64,000 bases of DNA, taken from CAVXYG01 sp963706835. Its GTDB lineage: Bacteria; Actinomycetota; Actinomycetes; S36-B12; GCA-2699445. The notes below the pieces were generated by a model. That model was not told where the DNA came from, ran no database searches, and saw only the letters and a program-made list of their open reading frames with translations. Location of the stretch: assembly GCA_963706835.1 (NCBI GenBank), contig CAVPOB010000003.1:248001-312000 (forward strand). Reading direction: 5' to 3'. Of the stretch, positions 9,616 through 17,833 are shown piece by piece (position 1 is the stretch's first letter; each line of letters starts with the position of its first letter). The translations under genes and the position numbers were made by a program.

Positions 9616-10849
9616 TCAGCGGTGCAGTGGCGTGCGACCGGTCGCGGGCCACTGGCGCAGGTGGCGCTCGCCGGGTCGCACCAGCACACCCCGGCGCCGT
9701 CGCAGGTGCAGTACCTGCAGCACCCCGACGGCCAACCAGGAGGCCATGATCGAGCTGCCCCCGAAGGAGACAAAGGGCAGGGTGACGCCGGTGACCGGGG
9801 TGATGCCCAGGTTCATCCCGATGTTCTCGAAGGCCTGGAACCCCAGCCACGCCACGATCCCGACGGCCACCAGACGCCCGAACAGCTCATCGCTCTGCCG
9901 GGCGATGGCCAGTCCGCGCCACAGCACGATGCTGAGCAGCCCGATCACGGCAACGGCCCCGATCAGGCCCAGTTCCTCCCCGGCGACGGAGAAGATGAAG
10001 TCGCTGTCGTTGACCGGCACGAAGGAGCCCTGGGTCTGCGGCCCGGCGAACAGCCCCTGCCCGAACAGCCCGCCGCCGCTGATCGCCAGGCGCGCCTGCA
10101 GGGCGTTGTACCCGGCGGCCAGTGCGTCGGCGTCGGGCCGCAGGAACGTGGTGAGTCGGTCCATCTGGTACTCCTGCAGCAGGCCGAGCTGCACCACGGC
10201 GACCGCCCCCGCCACGGTTGCCGCCAGGAGAGCGATGATCCACCGCAGCGGCGCACCGGCGATGACGATCAGTGTGAAGGCGGTCGCCGCCATGACGAGC
10301 ATGGTGCCGGTGTCGTTCTGCACCAGGACCAGTGCCAGCGGTATGCCGGCGATCAGCAGGGACCGGACCACTGTGCGTCCCTCGGCACCGGCCAGTGCCG
10401 CCGCGGAGCCGACTGCGGCCAGCATCAGGATGAGGGCGATCTTCATGAACTCCGAGGGCTGCAGGGTGAAGCCGCCGGGCAACTGCAGCCAGGCCCGCGC
10501 ACCGGCCAGGGTCAGTCCTAGCGGAGTCAGTGTCAGCAGCAGCAGCCCGAGGCCCGCCAGGTAGGCCCAGGGAGCCACGATCCGCAGCGCGGAGTAGGGG
10601 ACCCGCGAGACGCCGTACGCCAGCACGAGCACCGATCAACAGGCTGATGGTCTGCCGTTTCGCTGCTGCCGCCGGGTCGATGCCGTCTGCGGCCAGTTCG
10701 GGCGCGGTGGCGGACCACACCAGGAGCAGCCCGAGCAGCGACAGCGCAAGCGCTGCTGCGAGCAGCACCGGATCCAGATCATGGAAATGGCGCCAGCGCC
10801 GGGCGGCACGCGCCTCCCGTTGGCGATCGGCCACGTCCAGCGCGGTCAC
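9616..10849 (-). CDS. rodA: RodA, SEDS-family peptidoglycan polymerase (frameshifted)
   Basis: Polymerises lipid II into glycan strands during elongation, in partnership with the class B PBP encoded just upstream. Multipass membrane protein. The SEDS motif DSDFIFSVAGEELG is present, as are QPSEFMKIALIL and the C-terminal FVSFGGSS. The N-terminal ~73 residues (from MTALDVADRQREARAARRWR) and the remainder (from VLVLAYGVSRVPYSALRIVA) are in different frames. The change is near 10628-10633, after TISLLIG, and one missing base restores about 411 residues. The ATG overlaps the PBP2 stop (ATGA). Confidence 0.9.
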
Positions 10850-12943
10850 CGGACCGGCTCCGTCCCCGCGGATTCGAGGCTCCGCGGCAGTGCCTCCTGC
10901 GGCGATCCGCCGCGCAGGACGCTGCGGCCGGGGTCCGCCCTGCCGCCCTCGACACCGAAGATCGCCTCGTAGATGCCGCGCACCGATGGCGCCGCAGTCC
11001 CGCCGCCGGTTCCGCCCTGGGTGACCATCAGCACCACGGCGTAGCGGGGTTGGTCCGCCGGGGCGAACGAGGCGAACCAGGCCGTCGCCGGTCGGTCACC
11101 GGGAACCTGCGCCGACCCGGTCTTGCCAGCGACCGGCACCTGGCCCAGCGGGAAGCCGTCGAAGGCCGCCGCGGCCGTCCCCCGCTGCGTCACCCCTTGC
11201 AGTGCCTCGCGCAGGAAGGCCACGGTGGCTGCGTCGGCCACCGACTCGGCCGCCACCTGCGGCGGCAACTTCGGTCGCTGTGCCATCGGCGGCCACGATG
11301 GCCCGGGCGATTTGCGGCCGGTACAGGGTGCCGCCGTTGGCCAGGGCGGCGTAGGCCATGGCGACCTGGAGCGGCGTGACGGTCGTCAGGCCCTGTCCGA
11401 TGGCGGCGTTGATGGCGTCCCCCTGCCGCCACACGCCCCCGGAGCGGCAGTTCTCGCCGTCCAGCGCGGTGTACGCGTCGGCCAGGTCCGGATCGGTCGC
11501 GCGCAGTTGCGGGTACCCCGCTGCGGCCGCCGCGCACCAGGCATCGCGCCGCTGCTCCCATTGGGCCGCCTTGGTGACCCTGCCGGATACCAGTCCCCCG
11601 GCCTCCCCCGGCAGGTCGATGCCGGTCGGCGACCCCAGCCCGAAGCCAGCAGCGACGGAGCGGATCGGATCTGCGGCTGTCGGGCCGGCGGACTCCCCGC
11701 CGGTATCGGCCCAGATCTGATCGGCGGCGCCATAGAAGACCGTGTTGCAGGACACCTCCAGCGCGCGCTGCAGCGAGATCGTGCCGTACCCGCGGCTCTC
11801 GAAGTTGGCGAAGCTGCGCCCGCCCGCGACGTAGGAACTCGGGCACGGATAGGAGCCCTGCAGGTCGAAGCCGGCGGTCGCCATCGCCGCGACGGTGAAG
11901 GGCTTGAACGTCGAGCCCGGCGGGTATCCGCCCTGCACCGGGTTGAACAGCAGTGCGCCCTCCTCCTGCAACGCCCGATACTGCGCGTCACTGATGCCGC
12001 CGTCGAACACCGTGGGCTCGTAGTCGGGATAGGAGGCCATGGCCAGCACGCGGCCGTTGGTGACATCCACCACGACCGCGGCCCCGGAATCGGCCGGCAC
12101 CGCCGCTCCTGCCGGGTCGCGCGCCCGCTCCACAGCGGCGGCCAGCTCCTCCTCGACCACCGCCTGCAGCGCGCCGTCGATGCTGGTCACCACGGTCGCG
12201 CCGGGCACCGCCGGCTCCTCGGCCAGCGTGGCCAGGACCTGCCCGGTCGTGTCGACGGTCACCGTGCGGGAGCCCGGCGAGCCGCGCAGCACGCTCTCGT
12301 ACTGCTCCTCCAGACCGCCGCGGCCGACCAGGTCGCCGGGGCGGTACCGGCCGCCCTCGGCCGCCAACTCCGACTCGTTCACCTCCCCCAGCCGCCCGAG
12401 CAGATGAGCCGCGCGCTCGCCGGACCGGCCCGGGTAGGCGCGCACCGTCACGGTGTCCAGGGTCACCCCGGGGTAGTCCTCGGACTGCTCCACCAGCGGC
12501 AGGACCTCGGCCAGGTCGACGTCGACGGCGACGGGTATGGGTTCGGCGAGGCCGCCGCTGAAGCACCGGCCGGGATCCGCCTGCACGCTGTCGCACGGCG
12601 TCAAGCGGGCGTCGAGATCCTCGAACGTGGTGCCGAGCAGCTCTGCGACGGCCGCCACCACGTCCGCGCCGTCGCCGGGCAGGGCGTAGAGGGCCTCCCG
12701 GTCCAGCACCACCCGCGGCACCTGGCGCTGCGCCGCGAGCGGACGGCCCAGCTGATCCACGATCCGGCCCCGTGTGGGCTCCACCACCAGTTGGCGCACC
12801 CGGTTGCCCTCGGCCGCCTGCTGCGCCTGCGCCGGTCCGGCCAGCTGCAGTTGTGCGGTGCGGCCGAGCAGCACCGCGACCATTGACGCGACCAGGACGG
12901 CGAAGACGGTCAGCCGGATTCCTGACGTCGCCACGACCCGCAC
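10846..12943 (-). CDS. mrdA: Penicillin-binding protein 2, elongasome transpeptidase (frameshifted)
   Basis: Class B PBP that cross-links peptidoglycan with RodA. A short cytoplasmic end and one membrane anchor (ISGIRLTVFAVLVASMVAVL region) precede the pedestal (QLVVEPTRGRIVDQLGRPLA). The transpeptidase motifs are SxxK in GSTFKPF (~343), SCN (~400) and KTGSAQ (~605). The KTG-bearing C-terminal part (PKLPPQVAAESVADAATVAF onward) is in another frame; the shift lies at 11270-11295. Start GTG abuts the mreD stop (TAG then GTG), and the stop overlaps rodA. Corrected length is about 698 residues. Confidence 0.92.
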
Positions 12944-13448
12944 CTACCCGCGACCCGGCACTGCGGCGACCGCGGCGCTGACGGCGGGGGTGATCACGGT
13001 TGCCAGCAGGGCGCAGTACGCGGCCTGCAGCGCCGCGCCGAAGAGGACCGACACGATGCCCGGCCAACCGTTGCCCCACAGCGCCAGCACGATCGAGGAG
13101 ACGATGCGCCACGGCCGCGGCCGCGACTGCGGCGATGCCAGCCAGCGACCCTCGCGCCAACCGCTCGCCGGCCGCCCTGGCGCCGACCTGGAACCCGACG
13201 ATCGCGTACAGCACCGCCGCCAGGCCCACCGGGGCTGCGGCGGGCGGCGCCACCGCGATGAGCAGGCCGGCGGCGAACCCGGCCGCCGCACCCGCGTTCG
13301 CGCCGCTGGTGAGGGCAACGCCGATCACGACCAGCAGCACCAGATCCGGTATCGGGCCCGGGACGGGCACCCGGGCCAGCAGCGCGGTCTGCACGACGAC
13401 GGCCAGGAGCAGCATGCCGGCCACGGCGGCGGCCCGAGGAGCGCTCAT
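12944..13448 (-). CDS. mreD: Rod shape-determining protein MreD (frameshifted)
   Basis: Small integral-membrane elongasome subunit, about 167 residues, with four or five hydrophobic segments. The N-terminal two thirds read from the ATG at 13446-13448 (MSAPRAAAVAGMLLLAVVVQ). After AAVAAAAVA the frame must change near 13100-13112 to continue RIVSSIVLALWGNGWPGIVS to the TAG at 12944-12946. A one-base insertion there explains it. The ATG overlaps the mreC stop by 4 bp. Both halves being hydrophobic and properly placed argues against a true pseudogene. Confidence 0.85.
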
Positions 13449-14417
13449 CGCACCTCCTCCGACGGCTGCACCATCACCGCCACTGCGGAGAGCTGCGTCA
13501 GGTCGGCCGCCGGGGTGAGGGTCACGATCCGCCGGGGTTGCCCAGGATCCCCCGGATCGACCACGGCGCCGACGACCAGGCCCGGCGGGAACGGTCGGCC
13601 CTGCGGCGACCCGATCGTGACGACCCGGTCACCGACCGCCACCGGCGCCAGTGGGTCCAGCAGTTCCATCGTCAGGCGATCCGGATCGCCGGTGCCGCGC
13701 ACGATGCCGGCTTCGCCGGACTCGGCCAGCCGAGCGCCAACCGCGAAGCGGGAGTCGGCCGACAACCGCACGACCGCCGAGGTGGGAGCGGCCGAACTGA
13801 TCGTGCCCACCACACCGTCCCCGGCCAGCACCGCTTGATCGGCGGCAACGCCATCGCCAGAACCGCGGTCGATGGTCGCAGCGATGCCGCCGCCGCGCGC
13901 CTCGAGCGCCACCACGTCGGCCCCCGTCACCTGCAGCTGCGAGCGCCCCACCAGGCCGAACAGTTCCTCCAACTCCTGCAGACGTCGCCGATCGGCGTCC
14001 GAGGCCGACAACTCGGCGAGCAGCAACTGCTCCTGCGCCAGCCGATCCGGATCGGTCGGGTCCTGACGCACCATCGCGTCCGCGCCGATCTGCAGCGGGC
14101 CGAGCACCAGCGCAGCGGCCTCCCGCGGCGCGTCGTAGGCGCGGCCGTCGGTCTGCACATCGATCAGCAGGAGCGTGAGGCCGACCAGGATGAGGAAGGC
14201 CAGCAGCGCCTCCGAGCCCTCCCGCATGCGCGCCCGGGAGCGACGCTGCGCCGCCCGCCGGCGTTGCCGCGCCCGCCTCGCGGGCGGCAGCGGCTGGGCC
14301 CGCCGTTCGAGGATCGGCGGCCTCCCGATGGCGGAGTCGTTCCCGGCCGACCCGGCGGCGGCACCCGTCGGAGCCCCCGAAGGTCAAGGTGGCCCCGGGC
14401 CGCCGGTCCTTGCTCAC
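13445..14417 (-). CDS. mreC: Rod shape-determining protein MreC
   Basis: Bitopic protein linking cytoplasmic MreB to periplasmic PBP2. The certain part starts at the ATG at 14225-14227 (MREGSEALLAFLILVGLTLL): membrane anchor, coiled coil (LAQEQLLLAELSASDADRRR) and beta-domain (GVVGTISSAAPTSAVVRLSA). A basic stretch lies in frame just upstream but has no start codon. A GTG at 14415-14417, overlapping the mreB stop as GTGA, begins SKDRRPGATLTFGG in another frame. One further indel near 14330-14370 would join them. I give this longer extent; the minimal CDS is 13445-14227 (260 residues). Confidence 0.85.
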
Positions 14418-15457
14418 GCCGGCCTCCCGGGCCTGGTCAGCAGCACCGATCGCAGCGCCTCCAGGTTCTCCACGCATCTGCCCGCGCCCAGGGCGACGCA
14501 GTGGCCCGGCTGCTCGGCGACCCGCACCGGCATCTGCAGGTCATGGCGCATGCGATCGGCCAGCCCGGCCAGTTGCGCACCGCCGCCGGCCAGGACGATC
14601 CCAGCGTCGGCGATGTCCCCGGCCAACTCCGGCGGCGTCATGTCCAGCACGGTGTGCACCGCGTCGATGACGGCGGTCACCGGCTCATCGAGCGCGCGTC
14701 GGATCTCCGCGGCGCTGACCAGGATGGTGCTGGGCAGGCCCGTCACCATGTCGCGGCCGCGGATCTCGGCGTCCGGCTCGTCCTCCTGCGGGAAGGCCGA
14801 CCCGAGCGCGATCTTGATGTTCTCCGCAGTCCGTTCGCCGAGCAGCAGCGAGTACTCCTTCTTGACGTGCTGGACGATCGCGTCGTCCATCTCGTCGCCG
14901 CCGATGGGGATCGAGTGCGCACTGACGATGCCGCCCAGGGACAGCACAGCCACATCGGTGGTCCCGCCGCCGATGTCGACGATCATGCTGCCGGAGGCGT
15001 CGTAGACCGGCAGGTCCGCGCCGATCGCGGCTGCCATCGGCTCTTCGACGATGTAGACGCGCCGGGCGCCGGCCGCGTAGCCGGCCTCCTCGACCGCCCG
15101 CAGCTGCACCCCGGTCACCCCGGTGGGGACTGCCACGACCAGGCGCGGCCGCGACCAGAATCCGTGCGGGTGGACGCGCTGGATGAAGGCGCGCAGCATG
15201 TCCTCGGCCGCGTCGAAGTCGGCGATCACCCCGTCGTGCAGCGGCCGGATCGCCGCGATCGCGGCGGGCGTTCGACCCAGCATCTGCTTGGCGCCCTCGC
15301 CCACCGCCAGCACCGAACCGGTCCGGGTGTCGACGGCCATGACGCTGGGCTCGCTGAGCACCACCCCGCGGCCGCGCATGTAGACCAGCGTGTTCGCAGT
15401 GCCCAGATCGACGGCCAGATCGCGGCCCAGCCAGGCGGTCGCTCGCCGTACGTCCAC
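14414..15457 (-). CDS. mreB: Rod shape-determining protein MreB
   Basis: Bacterial actin whose membrane-bound filaments organise wall elongation. The GTG at 15455-15457 (VDVRRATAWLGRDLAVDLGT) follows GGGAGG at 4 nt, giving 347 residues. Actin-fold signatures are phosphate 1 (DLAVDLGTANT), phosphate 2 (VDIGGGTTDVAVLSLGG) and the adenosine motif (GIVLAGGGAQLAGL). The N-terminal end has TAWLGRD, a possible amphipathic membrane-binding segment. It heads mreBCD-mrdA-rodA, in which consecutive genes overlap or abut. Confidence 0.95.
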   Translation of the reverse strand: MDVRRATAWLGRDLAVDLGTANTLVYMRGRGVVLSEPSVMAVDTRTGSVLAVGEGAKQMLGRTPAAIAAIRPLHDGVIADFDAAEDMLRAFIQRVHPHGFWSRPRLVVAVPTGVTGVQLRAVEEAGYAAGARRVYIVEEPMAAAIGADLPVYDASGSMIVDIGGGTTDVAVLSLGGIVSAHSIPIGGDEMDDAIVQHVKKEYSLLLGERTAENIKIALGSAFPQEDEPDAEIRGRDMVTGLPSTILVSAAEIRRALDEPVTAVIDAVHTVLDMTPPELAGDIADAGIVLAGGGAQLAGLADRMRHDLQMPVRVAEQPGHCVALGAGRCVENLEALRSVLLTRPGRPA

Positions 15458-15530
15458 TCGACCTCCCACCCCCGGTGGGCACATCGTATGTCGCCGGGAA
15501 GCCGCGACCGACCAGGCTCCGCGCCGCGTG

Positions 15531-15942
15531 TCAGGCGAGTGCGCCGAAGAACAGCTCGATCTCGCGCGCAGCGGACTCCGGCGAGTCCGATCCGTGGACG
15601 ATGTTCTCCTGCATGACCGTGGCCAGATCGCCTCGGATCGTGCCCGGGGCGGCGCCGATCGGGTCGGTGGCGCCCATCATCGTGCGCCAGGCAGCGATCA
15701 CGCCGGGCCCCTCGAGCACGGCGGCGACCAGCGGGCCGGAGGTGATGAAGCCCACCAGGTCGCCGAAGAACGGCCGCTCGCGGTGCTCGGCGTAGTGCTG
15801 CTCGGCATGCGCGATCGGTCAGCGTCCGCAGCTCCAGTGCCACGATCCGGTAGCCGCGCCGCTCGGCGCGAGCGAGCACCTCGCCCACCAGGCCCCGTGC
15901 CACTCCGTCCGGCTTGACCAGGACCAGCGTGCGTTCCGTCAT
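15531..15942 (-). CDS. ndk: Nucleoside-diphosphate kinase (frameshifted)
   Basis: Transfers the gamma-phosphate of ATP to NDPs through a phosphohistidine. The start MTERTLVLVKPDGVARGLVG (ATG 15940-15942) has AGGAGG upstream. The catalytic NIVHGSD is near the C-terminus. The frame changes near 15812-15820 (after TLTDR, then AEQHYAEHRERPFFGDLVGF). Corrected length is about 136 residues, exactly the family size. The start overlaps the DUF4233 gene by ATGA. Confidence 0.93.
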
Positions 15943-16340
15943 CGTGTTTCCTCCTGCTCATCAGGGATGTGCGGTACCGGATGCGTCGGCCGAAGACGCC
16001 TGGGGCGTGACCGGCAGTACCGCTCGGCGATTCGGCCGGCACTGCGGCGGCGAGGCGCAGAGCGCCGTACCAGAGCGCCGCGAAGATCGCCCCCAGCAGC
16101 GCCATGATCGGCACGATCAAGGCGGAGGCCAGCACCAGCGCCTGCAGGACCCACCCGGCGGCCACCCCAGCCGGGCCGATCCACCCGGGCGGCCACGAGA
16201 ACCGCCGCGAGGGCCAGCCCGAGCCCCGCAGCGATGGCCGGGGCGGGATCGACGCCGGCCACGTTGATCGCCACCGGGATGGCGAGGATGATGACGATCG
16301 CCTCGAAGATCAGCACCGAGCCTGCCAACCGGCGCCTCAT
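15939..16340 (-). CDS. DUF4233 membrane protein (frameshifted)
   Basis: Small actinobacterial membrane protein always found between folC and ndk; function unknown. Two to four hydrophobic helices are visible. The first (GSVLIFEAIVIILAIPVAIN, then GLGLALAAVLVAARV) reads from the ATG at 16338-16340. The second pair (AGWVLQALVLASALIVPIMA, GAIFAALWYGALRLAA) lies in another frame, with the change near 16165-16180. A second change near 16010-16040 is needed to reach the TGA at 15939-15941 that overlaps ndk. Confidence 0.75.
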   Translation of the reverse strand: MRRRLAGSVLIFEAIVIILAIPVAINVAGVDPAPAIAAGLGLALAAVLVAARVDRPGWGGRRVGPAGAGAGLRLDRADHGAAGGDLRGALVRRSAPRRRSAGRIAERYCRSRPRRLRPTHPVPHIPDEQEETR

Positions 16341-17683
16341 GGGGCGCCTCGCAGCAATGCGCGGGCTGCTCCCGCGGTCACCACGGAGCCGGTGACCACG
16401 ATCCCGGCGCTGCCGCGATCGGAGCGCTCGTCGGCCCAGGCCATGGCGTTGTCCAGGGCGCCGACCAGGTCGGCGGCGACCGTCACCCGATGATCTCCGA
16501 AGACCTCGCCGGCCACTCGGGCCAAGTCGGCCGCCGGCAGTGCCCGCGGCGAGGCCGACGCGGTGCAGATGACGTGATCGAGCACCGGCTCCAGCGCTGC
16601 CAGGATCCCGAAGGCATCCTTGTCGGCCATGACGCCGACGACACCCACCGTCGCGGCGAAGCCGAAGGACTCCGCGAGCGCCTCGGCCAGCGCCGTCGCT
16701 CCGGCCGGGTTGTGCGCGGCATCGACCAGCACGGATGGTCCGCTGCGCAGCACTTCGAGCCGACCCGGGGACTGCACGGCTGCGAACGCCTCCCGCACCA
16801 CCTCATCGGCCAGTGGCTCGCCGGCCCCCGTGAGTGCCTCGACGGCCGCGAGCGCCGCCGCGGCGTTGCCCGCCTGATGAGCGCCGAACAGCGGGAGGAA
16901 GACCTCGTCATAGCGGCCCCGCAGGCCCTGCAGGCTGATCGATTGGCCGCCCACGGCGACGGCTCGGCCGATCACGCCGAACTCCAACCCCTCACGGGAC
17001 ACCTGCGCCCCGGTATCGGCACAGCGTTGCAGCACCACTTCGGCCGCCTCCGGTTGCTGGTGCGTGAGCACCGCGATGCTGCCGGGCTTGATGATGCCGG
17101 CCTTCTCCGCGGCGATCTCCGCCAGCGTGTCGCCGAGGTACTCGGCGTGGTCGATGGCGATCGGCGTGATCACCGCCACCGCCGCATCGGCGACGTTGGT
17201 GGCATCCCAGGATCCGCCCAGGCCGACCTCCAGGACCATGACGTCGACCGGGGCATCGGCGAACGCCGCGAATGCCAGGGCGATGAGCACCTCGAAGAAC
17301 GTCAGTGGACGCTCCCCCGCAGCGACCAGTTGCTCATCGGCCAGGAGCACCAGGGGCGCCAGGTCGTCGTAGAGCGCGGTGAACTGCTCATCGGACAGCG
17401 GCTGGCCGTCGATCTGGATCCGCTCCGCGACCGACTCCAGATGAGGACTGGTGGTCAGTCCGCAGCGCAGGCCGAGCGCGCGCACCAGCGTGTCGATCAT
17501 CCGGGCCGTCGACGACTTGCCGTTGGTGCCTGCGACGGTGATGACCGGCGCGGCGCGCTGCGGCTGCCCCATCAGGTCCAGCAGCAGCGCGATGCGCTCC
17601 AGCGATGGCTCGATGGCGTCCTCGGGAGCCCGCGCGATCAACTCGTCGGTCACCTCGGCGATGCGGGGTCGATCAGTGCTCAC
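16337..17683 (-). CDS. folC: Bifunctional dihydrofolate/folylpolyglutamate synthase
   Basis: Adds glutamate to dihydropteroate and to folates. The GTG at 17681-17683 (VSTDRPRIAEVTDELIAR) has GGGGAG upstream, giving 448 residues. A Mur-ligase-type fold is clear: the P-loop VAGTNGKSSTARM, TSPHLESVAERIQIDGQPL, the metal/ATP region MVLEVGLGGSWDATNV and a C-terminal domain with DAAHNPAGA. Its stop overlaps the next start by ATGA. A TAGAAT -10-like hexamer at 17734-17739 (minus strand) could start transcription about 45 nt before the GTG. Confidence 0.94.
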   Translation of the reverse strand: MSTDRPRIAEVTDELIARAPEDAIEPSLERIALLLDLMGQPQRAAPVITVAGTNGKSSTARMIDTLVRALGLRCGLTTSPHLESVAERIQIDGQPLSDEQFTALYDDLAPLVLLADEQLVAAGERPLTFFEVLIALAFAAFADAPVDVMVLEVGLGGSWDATNVADAAVAVITPIAIDHAEYLGDTLAEIAAEKAGIIKPGSIAVLTHQQPEAAEVVLQRCADTGAQVSREGLEFGVIGRAVAVGGQSISLQGLRGRYDEVFLPLFGAHQAGNAAAALAAVEALTGAGEPLADEVVREAFAAVQSPGRLEVLRSGPSVLVDAAHNPAGATALAEALAESFGFAATVGVVGVMADKDAFGILAALEPVLDHVICTASASPRALPAADLARVAGEVFGDHRVTVAADLVGALDNAMAWADERSDRGSAGIVVTGSVVTAGAARALLRGAP

Positions 17684-17833
17684 AGATCTCCCCGAATCCT
17701 TGTGCCGATGCGGTACGGCCACCGCCGCTGCCCATTCTATCCGCGCCGCGCCGGACGTTGACCCTGCGCTCGCCGACGCGACTCGGTAGCGTGGTCGGCG
17801 GAAGTCCATTCACTCGACTGCGGAGGCCGGACG

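Noticed and set aside
15226..15942. A 238-residue protein starting like Ndk and running on
   Set aside because: Only the first ~45 residues are Ndk. The rest is out-of-frame sequence over the true ndk C-terminus and mreB.
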